Source of the DNA: Argentina anserina
Lineage: Eukaryota > Streptophyta > Magnoliopsida > Rosales > Rosaceae
DNA length: 64,000 nucleotides
NCBI RefSeq assembly: GCF_933775445.1
Contig: NC_065874.1
Span: forward strand, 11,489,001-11,553,000
Direction of reading: 5' to 3'
The position numbers were made by a program, and so were the translations under genes. This document shows positions 45,430-58,079 of this stretch, piece by piece (position 1 is the stretch's first letter; each line of letters opens with the position of its first letter). The notes beneath the pieces are model-generated. The model saw only the letters and a program-made list of their open reading frames with translations, was not told where the DNA came from and did not search any database.

Positions 45430-48400
45430 CCTAGTCTCACATTTGTCTGCGTGAAAGTAATAACGGGTAGATCTGTGTGCATGTATATATTTACAGATGC
45501 CGAGGTATTTGGAACTTTGGAAGTATGACTACCAACGTCGATTCATAAACTCTTTTAACAGATTGTACATGGTTGCTTGCACGTTATAAGGTCAAACAAT
45601 ATTTTAATCTAATAATGATACAACTAACAACTACCTGTGTTCTTTGTTTCAGATTCAGAACTTCCAACTTATCCACTATGCCACAATGTTTAAAAGAGCG
45701 AAGGCGTGAAGCGAGGTGTTTTGTCAAAGCCTCAAGTCTCGGAAGCCCTAAACCCTAATGAGCCAAATAATTGTATTGAATTCTGCTATGAGAGCAAATT
45801 TGGGATAGAATGGAGATTGAAGTTGAAAAGGCGGAGAAATAGCGAGGCAAGCAAACATTCAGTTTTGTTTTACTAAAAATCATAGCTTATAAATTGTATG
45901 TATAGAAGGCATGTACCCAAGTGCATTATTTTTCCAAAGAAATCCATCATAGTAACATTATTTGAATGAAGTCTTCAATACATGAATTCATGATCCTAAG
46001 TTCTATTTCAACTTAGAGAGAGCGATCAGTTACAATGAGGCTTTTGTTCTAGTTGCTTCAGGTCTGAATCAAGCTCTAATTAGGAGAAGAGCTTTGGTTC
46101 AGCATGCTAAGCTGCTAAAACTCTCGATGGTACCAGTGAGTGATTGCGTGATGAGATCTTCATGTCAAGCAAGCACATTGAGCTGCCGTGAGATATATCT
46201 TGGTCTGCGGCTTATATGTATCAAGATAAATGAGAATGTGCTTAATTTCACTGAAATCACAAATCAGGATGCACACCAGTGACACCACAACTCACTTTGA
46301 TCGATCAAGTTTCACTCAACCGACCAATAAATTTAATGCTCTGCTTAGTAACAAGATCATGCTACTAGACTCAACGATAACAAAGTGTATTGTAACAGTT
46401 AAAAGATTAAAAACACGATTTGAAATAACTATTTAGATGATTCTCAGCTAGCTAGCTATCCTTATTTGTATGACAACACACATAGGAGGACTCGGTCCTC
46501 TTCCAGGAAGATTCTATAAGTCAATGCCCCAGGCCCCCAGAGTTTGGGCATTGATTTGATAAACAAAAACAGTTCGTTCACTGACTTAATCATCTTTAAT
46601 CTTAATTAGTACTTAATTGCAACCTTTGACCTAATCTTTAGTGGTATTTTTCAACATATATGATTGTCGATCAGTACGAGATATGTATCATGAAATCTTA
46701 TTAAAACTTTATGAAGGTCAGACCAGACCCTGCATGTAACCAAAAACTGAGATTCATCTTGCATTACAATATATTTCAGATTTAATCCAACTCTTTTTCA
46801 GATAAATAAATATGTTCTAAATCTGAAAAAAAAAATGAAAATAACAACCCCCAGATCTGCGACACTACTACCTTGAATCCAAACCAACACCACATAACTA
46901 GCCACCACAAGAGTCTCCTCCTAACAATGACATCGTTGAGCCGGGCACCAAGATCCAGAGGACCACATAATTGATTCAAAGAGAAACAAGGAAACTCTCT
47001 TTGCTCAGCGAACCCTGATTAATAATCAATAAAAAAAAACTAAAAAGCGATTTATATGTTGAGAATAAGATTTAGATCAAGGTCGTAGCACATTGAAATG
47101 TGAAGGATGAGAGTATTAGAGTATATTAAAAACATACATGCATGAGAAGAAATTGGGAGATCGACATTGACGATTCTCACTGCTAGTTTGAGTCCTCTTC
47201 CTAGAAAGTTATACAAGTCCATGCCTAAGTGCTTTGACATTGATTATTACAGTACAAAGCAGTGCGTTTACTTCCTTAATGGTCTTTTATTTTATTGTTT
47301 TAACTGACTTAATTGTCCCATTTGACCTAATCCACCCTGATTAGCACATTATTTCCGGTGACGAGGCGATTAGAATTATTCAAAGGCCTATTGTATCATA
47401 TATATGCTGAATTTGAAGCATTAGCCTTGACTTAAGTGACTAAATGTTCATATATAAGTTAATGACAGATTGGCTAGATTCTGTCATCCAAGAGAAAAGG
47501 TCCAACAAACAAAGACAGGAATGATAAAACAAAAATCCCTTGCATAAAGGTGACTTGAACCCTAAAGAAATTAAAATTAGCAGCACATAAACAATAGAGT
47601 CAGCTTGGTAATATGACCTTCTCGAACGACATTCAACAACTTTTGCAAAACCATTTAGCTATTTCGTTTCTCAAATGACCATCAACTTCAAAATCAGTCC
47701 GAGATCGTTTGTGTTATTAAGTCATATGTAAGATAAGATCTTCAAGATTATAACTTACGTTTTTCCTTTTGTCTTTGTACGTTAGGTTGTGAATTAGCTA
47801 GAAATCATGATCACCGTGTACCCATATAATCTATCCAAGTACATTAAATAGCTTTGTCTGTGCGTGGCGATTGATATGTAACATAAACATTCATAATGCA
47901 TTGAGCTAAAAATCTAAACTAATTAAGTTAACAAAACTACAATCTTCAATCGAGTGTGTAATATCACTAGTAATGCGTCTTAAGTGTATAGTTGAACTTC
48001 TGAAATGACTTTCAACCGTGTTAGTAACTTTCGGTTAATAACGCTACGATTAGAAACGATTATATGAAACACGTAACACACATGTTGACACTGCAAAAGT
48101 TAAATACCCGAGAGATTTCTTTAGACGTTTTCTCCGCCCTTCCTTCGACCTAAGCTAAAATTCACGCATGGACACCACGCAAACACATTCCACCTCCAAA
48201 CCAAAACATTGAAAGCGAGCTCTTCTCCATGGCAGTGGGTAACATAAGGAACACAAACATTGTAGTTAGATTTTACCGGAGAGGCACATGGCAACATCGG
48301 AATCATGGTGAAGAGTAAGACCGCGGATCTGGACGGCTGACCAGGGCACAGAGGATCCTTATCACGCGGCGAGGAGCCGGGCCATGCCGACAATATTTAT

Positions 48401-49127
48401 TCTCAAAAAGCCCATAACGTCCCATAAAATATATGAATAAAAAATTTAATTCTGAAAATAAAATATGTAAATAATTTCTGGGTGTTGAAATTATCAAATA
48501 GAAAATAATAAAATGCCGCGGAGGGAGGGAGAGGCGTTACTTCCGTCTCCAACAAAAGTAGCAGCAGAGCACACGATGAGACAACCGTCGTTAGATGACG
48601 CCACCCTCAAGTCTCCGTCACGCCGCGTGGCGACAAAGCAACGGCTGACTTGGAACGCCACGCATTCAATCCACGTGGGCCCAAAATTTCTCCTAAGTGA
48701 GTGCAAGGGAGTTTGAAACTAATGAATAGAGTTGGTGGGCCGTAGGGCTGTGTATCAAAGGCATTGTTAACCGAGTTAATATTCTGAAAATTCTTTTCAT
48801 CCACTCCGTGAACATTCGACTATCATTAAAACTGATGACGTGGTATAACATGAGCCACAATTTGAGTTAAATAAAAAAAATTGACTATGTTGTGCAAATG
48901 TGTAACTTTTGACTTTAGCAAATATGAGGTGAACCTCCACGGGGTGGATGGAAGAACCTCCGGCTAATATTCCCTTTTTTTTTTTAAGTTTAAAGGGACT
49001 TTCAAACGTGTGTTGGCATGCTTGGCGCACTGGCACGTGGCGCGTTATTGTACGTTCCCATGGATGCCCGTTGGTGCTATAGAGAGTTTGTGGATAATCT
49101 TGACGCTTTTCTTCATCTACATATTTT
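45430..49127. other. Intergenic region with diverged local duplications
   Basis: Besides the repeat of 44560-44960 at 45840-46140, a second related pair is seen at about 46490-46650 and 47190-47335: GTCCTCTTCC-GGAAG, TATA-AAGTC-ATGCC, ACTGACTTAAT and TTGACCTAATC. 48.1-48.7 kb is more GC-rich but gives no recognisable protein. A frame at 46782-46979 on the minus strand is Trp-rich and looks like retroelement debris. Confidence 0.4.
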
Positions 49128-49144
49128 TTTATCAATTAAACTTC

Positions 49145-51000
49145 TTCTTTTTTATTAAAACGTCAACTCATTTGTATTTCATCAGTCAAAACCAAGATAA
49201 CACATCCAAAGGTCGACAAAAAGAGATACATCTTCTAATTCAAATAAAACTAACTATCTTAAGAACACTAGCCAACAACTAGCTATCCCTAGGTAAAACT
49301 AGCCAATAAAAGCCAAAATTCACCCACTTTTTCATGGTCATGAAGCACAAAACTAACATGATACAAATAATGTAGAAGACATGAATAAATTTTAACAACC
49401 ACACCATTGTATCGCTACGACACAGTTCAAATCATGAAGATACGACAGAGGGAGCTCTCTCATTCTCTGTTGGGTTTTCATTAGAGGCGACAACCACTGG
49501 ATCTTTGTCCCCTACTTCCATCGGACTTTCCACAAGTTCCACCAATTTAGCCTTCACATAAGCACCAACCATGGTCTTGTTTTTCTTTGCAGCCATCTTC
49601 TTGCCAAAATCTTTAGAAGTTCTAGTTCCATCCATAACTAGCTCTCTGGTAGTCTTAGGTTTATTAGTACTACCTTTAGGGAAATTAGGTTTACATTTAG
49701 CTTTAGAAGAAACCCAAAGCTTCCCATTTTTGTGATGCACCACCAGAGACATGTTCTCCTCCACAAAAACAACATTGGATTGTAAATACCTCTTCCAAGG
49801 GCGACAGAACTCGGTGGTAGCATGACGCTTGAGCAAATTGATCACAGATGCCACCGACTTGAACATTGCGGACCCCACAACCTCCGAAGAAACTTGGGAG
49901 TCAACAAACAGCCTTGGATCAACAACATTCTCATTCAAAGGAGTTTTAGAATCAACTTGCACCAATGATAGACCATTTGCAGTGTCCGACACATGCTCAC
50001 CTCCCACGACAACCCTCTCATCACCATGCATTCAATCCTCCTCAATTTGTTGCACTAGCATATTAATCACTAGTGCAAATGATGTCGTTAGAAACCCATG
50101 AGAAGGTACCAAGCTCAGCACCTGCCACAGATACAGTCTTCACCAGAGGACTATCAGACTGTAACGAGAGCCTAACAATATTTAGAGGTGGTCCATGCAT
50201 TAGCTCTACCCTTTCATGAATCAAAAACTCATCACAACCAAGTCCATCATGTTGAAACAAACCACAACGCCGGAAAAAACCCTTGAACTTTTTGAAAATC
50301 AAGGACAACTCAGGTTTGAGAGACTTAGACGCCTCAAATAGCATCCAATATCTCACTCAGTCCCTGACATCAAAGCGAATCAAAACCCTCTGCTCCTCCT
50401 CCCTTAAGGACAAGGCAAACCAATATCTATTCTCCACTCGACCTAGAGACTCTCTGATACACAACAGGGCATCCTTGTACCGAAGATTTGCTGGCAAACT
50501 ATGGATTGCTACCCACATAACCAGATTGAATAAGGTAACCTCCTCCACTGGAGAATCACCCCCATACAGATTCAAAACCAGCATGGTATTATGATATAAC
50601 TAAAGACCACCCTTGAATATACGATCACGCTCGGCAACCTTATCAAATTGAAATAAAAACCGATCACCGACATCATGAACACTTACCCCCCGACAAAGAC
50701 GCCAAATGGAAGAGATCGCACCTTTGAATCCCAAAAATCGAGACTTGGATCCGAGCAACCGTCCCATAAGATATGAATGACGTGAAACTGTCACCGCACG
50801 ACCCGCCTGACTGAGAACCACACGCGCCGAACCTGAAGCGCGCACCACAGGGGAAACCCTTCGAGAACTAGAAGCACCAATAGGTGATTGAGAGATTTGA
50901 TCGGCCATGGGATGATAGGAGAAGAATATTTTGTCGGAATCTCTAAAACCCTAGCAGCTAGGGCAGAGAGAACGATAGGGTTTTTAGTTTTGCAACTTCT
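49145..51000 (-). mobile_element. Retroposed segment with 17-bp target duplication and A-rich tail
   Basis: Perfect 17-bp direct repeats TTTATCAATTAAACTTC (49128-49144 and 51001-51017) flank this 1.86-kb segment. Its minus-strand 3' end is A-rich (AATAAAAAAAGAA), directly against the left repeat. The 5' side begins with a leader containing AAACCCTATCG. This is the signature of target-primed insertion by LINE machinery. It carries a DUF4283-type gene but no endonuclease or reverse transcriptase, so it is either an internally deleted LINE or a retrocopy of a cellular transcript. Confidence 0.75.
49432..50908 (-). pseudogene. DUF4283 / zinc-knuckle protein, LINE ORF1-like, inactivated
   Basis: The minus-strand frame opens MADQISQSPIGASSSRR at 50908. 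It continues with a DUF4283-like stretch: SIWRLCRGVSVHDVGDRFLFQF, then MLVLNLYGG, WVAIHSLPANLRY and VENRYWFALSL. A degenerate zinc knuckle follows, RRCGLFQHDGLGCD, lacking its first Cys. The low-complexity C-terminal part runs to 49432. Interruptions are a TAG after FKGGL (where W is usual), a TGA after FDVRD, and a frameshift plus stop near 50031-50060. These domains occur in ORF1 of plant L1-type LINEs and related domesticated-looking proteins. Confidence 0.7.
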
Positions 51001-51017
51001 TTTATCAATTAAACTTC

Positions 51018-51969
51018 ATTCAACATAACTAGTTCCAAGTGTTTAAAAAAATCAAATTAGGTGTAACAAAAATAAATAAATAAATAAAAATAGTTACAAG
51101 AGCTAGATTCCATATAAGAACCTATACCTAAAAGGGTTTTAAATCCTTCTAGTTAGTTTCTTTTACTTCTTCGTTTAGGCTCATTAAGCAACGTTTGTAA
51201 CCAAAAAACCTCTGGAGCAGATAATCACCGATCAAAGGAAGAAAACATACAAGATCAAGGTACACTCATCAGCATAAAACCTTATTAGACCCGGAACATG
51301 TCGTTAATTGTGGTTAGGACCGCCTGATCTTACAAATGAGATATTGAGATAGGTTATACATAATTTGGGGAGAACAGAAGGCAAGATTTGTTGTTAATTA
51401 GGTTGAGTGTGAATCGGTGACAACAAATTACTTGTCTCGATCATCATATTGAATGCGCACTGATAGTCTGATAGAGACTTGTGGGGAAATGAATGCCTAT
51501 CATCCATTATAGATTTCATGATCTGCATGTTTCCTTTTCTCATGCATGTCAATGCAATACAGCACTCAAAGTCAGTTGTTGGAAGCTTGGAAAGTAGCCC
51601 GACATTCGTCATGTTTCTTATCTCATCCATTTTACCATATGCTTACCATGATTCTAGATACATCTCAATATTTATTATATGTACCTCATTAGTTATTTAA
51701 AGATAATTTTACCTCTTCTGTAAACTCTCACCTTTATTTTTTTTTTTAAATGCTCATATTTATGACTTCACCTCTTCAATCTGCAACAAACTTCCATTTC
51801 ATTGAAGCATATTATATTATGGAAGTTGAATCAAATTTAATTTAACCTTTATTATAGTATAATCGTAGAGTGTTAAATTAAAAAATCTTATTTCTAATTT
51901 TTCCTATTTTATTAGTAATCTTATTGTTATTCAATTTTATGAAACCAATTTGTATTGATTAACTTATAT
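51018..51969. other. AT-rich intergenic sequence
   Basis: No gene or element recognised; short TAAA runs near 51070. Confidence 0.45.
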
Positions 51970-53335
51970 GCTATGTAGCACGGATATGGATACGAGTATT
52001 AGACTTAATTTAATACGCGGACATGACACATGAAGTTTTTATTGGACACGGACATGTTTTATACACGTTAATTAAATATTTTTTTAATATATATACCTAA
52101 TTAAGAAAGAAAAAAAGTAATATAGTTTCAACACATATTCAAAATCTATCATTTTTCCAATGTAGGTCTGCAACTTCAAAAAAATATAAGTAATTGTAGA
52201 AAAATCATTTTTTTGATATTCAAGTTCACAATTGTTCTTTTAAGATGTATGTTACAAATATCTAGAAGACATTTCCAAATACCCAGCCTAACTATTTTAT
52301 TTTTAGCTAAAACATTTACCACACAAAAATCTGTCAACACATATTCAAAATATGCATAAATAACTCATGCATGTACAAGTCTGACTGGAGATGTAAACAA
52401 AAACATGTTAAATTGAAATTTTGTTGTTTAACATGAACGGGTTGCAGAAAAAACTCACAGATAATTTATAAGTTTCATGAACTGATTGTGAATAGGCAAC
52501 CACAATAATCAAGAATTACATATGTTGCATACTTGCTATGTTCTCATTGATTGCACAGAGACCAGTTAGCAAGTAAATTGCAACCCCAAAAACTATACAT
52601 TATATCATATTGTAATTTCATCTCTCTCCTAAACACACCAACTACCAATAGGATCATATCAACAATAGCAACGCACTTAGAAATCTGAATCTACTGCATC
52701 CCTACTATTTTTATCAGTTGCTATCTCAACTCATTCACCAAGTGAACAATTTTCAAACCAAAAGGCTTAAAAAAACTCAAATATTTCTACCTTATCATAC
52801 AACTCGTCAACCCCAAACTCTATCTTCAACCTCATCAAATGAAAACCCAATTAATCAAACGAAAACTCAATTCAACTATAACTACTACAGTACACTAGCT
52901 AGTTATCTCAATCAAACCAAATCACCCAATCATATATAATCGAATATTTTAAAATCAAAATGGTGACCTGGGAGAAGTAAAGGAGAAGGCCAAGTGGGAA
53001 GAGCAGTGTGCAGTCGAACGCGGCGGAGATTTAGGTCGGAGTAGTGGAGCAAAAATGGAGGTGGTGATGAGGAAGAGGCTCAGAGGTTGACAAGGAGAGT
53101 CTCAACAAAAAAACTACGTAATGCGTAGTGAGAGGGTTTTTATCCAAAATTTTTGTAATGACAAAAAAAAACCCCACCGTGTACTCCTTAATTGCGTGTC
53201 CAAAAGGGACACACACGTCCATTATGTGTTGCAGCGTGTTCAAGCCGTGTCCATAATCAGATCGCATGTCCAAGCGTGTTTGTGTCTGTGTCCGTGTTGG
53301 ACACGCGATACGCAACTTAGGTAGTGTGTCTATGC
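51970..53335. mobile_element. Possible DNA transposon with GGACACG-rich inverted ends
   Basis: The left end has TATGTAGCACGGATATGG, then CGGACATGACAC and GGACACGGACATG. The right end, read in reverse complement, has GCGTATCGCGTGTCC, AACACGGACACAGACAC and CTTGGACATGCGA. The motif-rich ends point at each other, and the 1.1-kb interior is AT-rich and non-coding. End points and target duplication are not fixed. Confidence 0.35.
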
Positions 53336-54987
53336 TCTTAGTTTATATGAAATCGTTGTTTTTAATTTGAAGTGATCAAATCTCAGGTTGAAGCAGAAAA
53401 AGATGAGAATAAAGATTGAATCAATGACTTGTTAGATTAAAACATAAGAAGATGAGAAATTGAGTAGGAAAAAAGAAAAATAGAATGGGGTATAAATAGA
53501 AATTAAAGGGATAAATATGGAAAATTTTGAAGAAAAAAAAAAGATGAAAGAGGTTTAGATAGCAATTATAAAATGTGTAACTAGAATCACTTTTATTTCA
53601 CACCATGTAACAAAACCCATTTTTTCGACAAAAAAACAAAACAAAACCAATTTCTTGTATTCAAAATGAAATATTAAAACCATATCACTTACAAGTCCTT
53701 TGTTTTTTGTCCATCAAATTACTTACAAGTTCCACCCAAATAGGTCTCAAAAGGCCGAGCACCAAACCAATGAGATCCCCAAAAGAAAGGAGAGAAAGAT
53801 GAGCTCGACCTAAAACCATCAAGGATTTTAGGGTGAAATGATAGATTTCGTTAAACCCCTACACAATGTCCATAGTATGTGTTTGTGAGTATACAATCTT
53901 GAATTTAGACAATAGTGTGGTAAATCGATCTACTTGTTTGTTTCTCTTTTAAGGATATTTACTTTTAATCATTAATCCAATAGCAAATTAACACCTTTTT
54001 TTTATATAGATGAAATTGAAATTTTGAAAATTTTGTGAAATTACTTGATTTAACACATGGTGATTGACAAAAAAAAATTGTTTAACTTCCTATATATGAC
54101 GCTAGTGTTAACGTTATGGATTAGAGTGAGTCTCATCCACTTAGTTATTCATGAATATTAGGAGTGGGTGAGATGATGAATCTCTCTTATAAGTAAGAGA
54201 GTCCCCCTCTACATGTTTTTTCAATCGAGAGTTATTTTAGTTTTCGAGACTAGTTGTGAATGCTATAATGGAGAAGTCTAAAAGGTGGTTTTCCAATAAC
54301 TTCTCACTAATGTTGGAAAACTTATATGACGAGCTACGCTATGTATGTCATGGTTGATTCTTATTGTGACTTGTAGTTCCGTCTAGAGTGATATTTATAG
54401 TTGTTAGCATGACATAGTAGCTCCATACTATTGGTGATATACCGACACTCGCCCATTTGATATTAAAGTCCTACTCATCGAATTATATGAAACAAATTTT
54501 CAATCAGACCAGACCAGAATATCAACTTAGCTTTTTTCTCGGCGTCAAAACTTACAACTGTAACAAACAAAAAACCAGTCTTCCGCCGAAAAATGTTGTC
54601 ATCATGTTCTAATATCATATCCGTCAACAGTGAATATTTACCCATTTGGAAAGTCGGTAGTGCCCAATAATGGCAATAAGTTCAGTCAAACAAAAATTAC
54701 ACACGGTAATTAAATAATCATAACTCCCTTGCCTCTCTCCTGGTTAATTACACAACTGAGACGACTGCATTAAATTTCAGAGAGGTGAAAGGGGGTTGGT
54801 TAAAATTGAAAGAAGCTTAAAATAGAAACAAAAGAATTTCCACTTGGCAGTCAAGGAGTGGAAGCGAGAAGTAACCGAGGTGGTTCGTGCAAGAGAAGCC
54901 ACAATTGTGCTCTCTCGCTCGACACAACACAACACACAAGCGCCCAAAAAGGAGCGTGGCTTTAACACTCGCCCTCCCTTCCCTTCC
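53336..54987. other. Intergenic; upstream region of the ERF gene
   Basis: No coding feature is supported. Sequence is AT-rich until about 54.75 kb, where the ERF promoter presumably begins. Confidence 0.45.
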
Positions 54988-54994
54988 TATAAAA
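54988..54994 (+). promoter_or_regulatory. TATA box of the ERF gene
   Basis: TATAAAA lies 87 bases before the ATG, within a pyrimidine-rich context. Transcription would start about 30 bases downstream, leaving a CT-rich leader of about 55 bases. Confidence 0.7.
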
Positions 54995-55074
54995 TCAACC
55001 TCCACTCTTCTAATCCTCACCAAGCCTCTCTCTCTTTCTACAATCACTCTAATAAACAAACAAAACCAAACCTC

Positions 55075-55812
55075 ATGGCTCCAAAGACGGCAGCAAAATC
55101 CGGCACCGGAGCGCAGACCCCGAAGGCGAACCCGCTCGAGATCCGTTATCGGGGAGTCAGGAAGAGGCCTTGGGGCCGCTACGCCGCCGAGATCAGGGAT
55201 CCGGGCAAGAAGACGAGGGTCTGGTTGGGTACGTTTGATACGGCTGAGGAGGCGGCGCGTGCGTATGATAAGGCGGCGAGGGAGTACCGTGGCACTAAGG
55301 CCAAGACCAACTTCCCCACGCCCGACGAGCTTCACGCTAACAATAACCGGATTGCAAATAGCGGCGGTGGCGGAAGGCAGAACAACCATCAATCCCCCCC
55401 GGCTCCGGCCCGCAGCCCCAGCCAGACCAGCACCGTCGACTCCTCGTCCCCACCGCCTCCGGCTCTGGACCTCACACTCGCTGCGCCGCGTTTTGCGGCC
55501 GCCAACGCGGGTTACTACACCGCCGCGAGTGCATACCACGCGCTCCCCATCGGGCGTCCCATATTTTTCTTCGACGCGTTTGCGAGGACCGATCAGAACG
55601 TGGTGACTACGACGACTGGTCTCCATCATCCCACCGTCCGGGAAATTGGAAAGTTCGGCAAAACCGCTGCCTCTACCTCTGGCGATTCCAACTCCGGCGT
55701 CAGCGACTCCGACTCCAGCACCGTCGTGGATTTCGCTCACTCCCCTGCCAAGGATAAAGGACCGTCTCTCGGTCTCGACCTCAACTTCCCCCCTCCACCG
55801 GAGTGCGCCTAA
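55075..55812 (+). CDS. ERF4-like: ERF-family AP2 transcription factor with EAR repression motif (ERF4-like)
   Basis: Intronless gene for 245 residues. The AP2/ERF domain covers residues 25-81: [19 protein letters not shown], then [31 protein letters not shown]. Ala37 and Asp42 at the two diagnostic positions place it in the ERF (GCC-box binding) rather than the DREB side. The middle is Pro/Ser-rich. The C-terminus, [12 protein letters not shown] (234-245), carries a DLNxxP-type EAR motif, which recruits TOPLESS-type co-repressors. This combination marks class II ERF repressors such as ERF4 in ethylene, jasmonate and ABA responses; the exact role is inferred. The start at 55075 follows the TATA box and gives a normal ERF N-terminus. 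The gene is very GC-rich, which creates a long antisense shadow frame. Confidence 0.95.
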   Translation: MAPKTAAKSGTGAQTPKANPLEIRYRGVRKRPWGRYAAEIRDPGKKTRVWLGTFDTAEEAARAYDKAAREYRGTKAKTNFPTPDELHANNNRIANSGGGGRQNNHQSPPAPARSPSQTSTVDSSSPPPPALDLTLAAPRFAAANAGYYTAASAYHALPIGRPIFFFDAFARTDQNVVTTTTGLHHPTVREIGKFGKTAASTSGDSNSGVSDSDSSTVVDFAHSPAKDKGPSLGLDLNFPPPPECA

Positions 55813-57570
55813 ATCCGGCGCCGGAAAACACCGGCCTCCACATTTTTACCGTTCGTTTTTGTTAAAATTAGAAAAGCAAAAATATGAACTTCTCTCTCTT
55901 AGAGCGAGAAAGGCAAAGCTCAAATGCTGACATGTAATCATGAGTTCTGCGTTTTAGCCATGAGCTTATGTATATATAGTACCACCCAGGAGACCCTAAA
56001 CTAGAAAACCCAAAAACTCTTTTAGCTTCTTTTGTTCTTCGCCGACGCAGCGAAAGATCCCGACCTGGGTTTTTTCCTTCGATGTTGTAGTTACCGGTGT
56101 ATGTTCAAAATTCCTCAATGAAATCATAGCAGATTTCCTTAATTTTTGTATCAGATTTCCCCTTCTGTATCAATCGCATTACATGATGTTTTACATGTCT
56201 CCTTCAATGAAGACAACTAAAACGAATCCAAATCTTCGTTTCTTATTTTCTCGCCGCTTTGGCATTAATGGACTAAAATGAGCTACAGACATGTCGCCGG
56301 CAATTTTTCCCGACTGTTTCAGTTAAAAAATCTTCCCACGTCACTTGCGGGTCTGGGTTCCACAGAACACCCCGTCGGTAATATTATTTTTTTATGAAAA
56401 TAAAATGAAAAAGGAAAGTAAAGACACGGAGCGGCGTCATGATTAGAAAGCATGGGGGGCTATTCTCGCTTTGTCTTTACCCACGGAGCGGTTGTGCCTC
56501 GTGCTATGTGTCATAGGATCTGGAGCTCAATGGAGATCGGAAGGCGGAGGCTTGGTTAGGGTCAGGGTGGGCGCATGAGGACTCGTTCTAGCGTGGTAAA
56601 TCTCGCAGTTTGATTTTTGTTTGTTTGGTTTTTATTAAGTGGCGGCACCGACGGCGAAACAGCTGCGTATTTTAAGAGGACCGAATCAGAAGAGATGGGG
56701 CCCAGCCGGACCGTGTTGACGAGGTAAATGTCGGGATTCCGGATGTCGTCACGTGCACCCTACTCTCACCGTCCCGTAATTACTAATTATGTTTGGGTTT
56801 CCAATTGTTTAGTTGCATTTTTTTTGAACTTTTTATTAAAAAAATATTACATTTAATAATGTATTTATCAAAAAATCAAGTAAGACTTGAAAATTATTAA
56901 AAAATATTTTAAAAAATAGTTAAACTGTTGCCCAAAATTTTCACAAATATTACATACAATGTCACTATCTTTTTGTATTTTAAGATCCACATATCCTCAG
57001 CGTACCAGCACCAAGTGCAGAGACTCGGTGACTTCATCGAGGTCAGGCTTTGGTACCGCGACGACGGCGAGGAGGAGGACTGGACGTGGAGCACGTAAAC
57101 GGAAGGTCGGGGCTTTGTAGCGGCAGAGGTCGGAGGACCAAACGAGGCTGAGGCACGGGGACGACGTCAGAGGTGCGAGGACGACGTCGAAGGCACTGGG
57201 ACGACCTCCATGGTGCAGGGACATAAAGAGACGCAGGGATGGAGCTGGTCATGAAGTCGATGCGTCTCCAATCTAGTATGCGTCTCTGATATGGTGGTGA
57301 GGTGATAGGCTTACAATGGCGGACAAAGATGTTGTTGATGTTCATGTTGTTGTCACTATTGCTGATGCGCAATGCTTGCCGGAAAAATCAGAGACGGGAG
57401 AAAATGGTGATATGGGTGCCTAAAGCAGTTTTATGGGTGCCCACATCATAAATTACTTTTCTTTTGCTGTTTCATTTTTGTTTCTTCAATTTCAGTTTAC
57501 ACCCGTCACACTTCCTTATATGAACTCGAGTTCTTCTTCTTCTTCTTCTTCTCACAACATAGTCACATAA
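55813..57570. other. 3' flank of the ERF gene and intergenic sequence
   Basis: No second gene recognised. Around 57150-57222 a GGGACGACGTC-like unit of roughly 28 bases is repeated imperfectly two to three times. A TTC microsatellite (about 57532-57552) precedes the minisatellite. Confidence 0.45.
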
Positions 57571-57574
57571 AGCA

Positions 57575-58075
57575 ATGTGACAGCGGGTGTGACATATAGT
57601 GTTACACGAGGTGTGATAGTTAGTGTGACAACGGGTGTGATAGCTAGTGTGACATGAGCTTTGACATGTAGTGTGATAAGGGTATGACAAATAGTGTAAC
57701 AGCAGGTGTAACAAGTAGTGTGAGAAATGGTGTGATAGTTAGTGTGATAGGTAGTGTGACACCGATTTTGATAACGGGTGTGATAGGTAGTGTGACAGAT
57801 AGTGTGACAGATAGTGTGATATGCAGTGTTACAGGTAATGTGACAACGGTTGTGACAACGGGGTGTGACAGTGGGTGTGACAGCGGGTGTGACAGCGGGT
57901 GTGACAGTGAATGTGATAGTGGGTGCGACATGTAATGTCACAGCAGGTGCGGTAGAAATACAACATGTGTGACAGGTAGTGTGACAGCGGATGCGATATG
58001 TAATGTGACAACGGGTGAGAGATGTAGTGTAACAGCGGGTGTGACATGACAGCAAGTGTGATAGGTAGTGTGACA
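57575..58075 (+). repeat. 12-bp minisatellite, about 40 units
   Basis: The unit is GTGTGACAGCGG with variants such as GTGTGATAGGTA, GTGTGACAACGG and GTGTGACATGAG. The first six to eight bases are conserved and the last four vary. Because 12 is a multiple of three, long open frames occur on both strands, giving tetrapeptide repeats rich in Cys, His and Thr on the minus strand. It is simple tandem sequence and not a gene. Confidence 0.9.
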
Positions 58076-58079
58076 TGAT

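Noticed and set aside
54817..55740. 307-residue minus-strand open frame opposite the ERF gene
   Set aside because: It is the antisense shadow of a GC-rich coding exon; the product is Arg/Gly-rich with no domain, and the plus strand holds a clear AP2 protein with TATA box and EAR motif.
57552..58076. 174-residue Cys/His-rich protein on the minus strand
   Set aside because: Product of the 12-bp minisatellite; the open frame follows from the period being a multiple of three.
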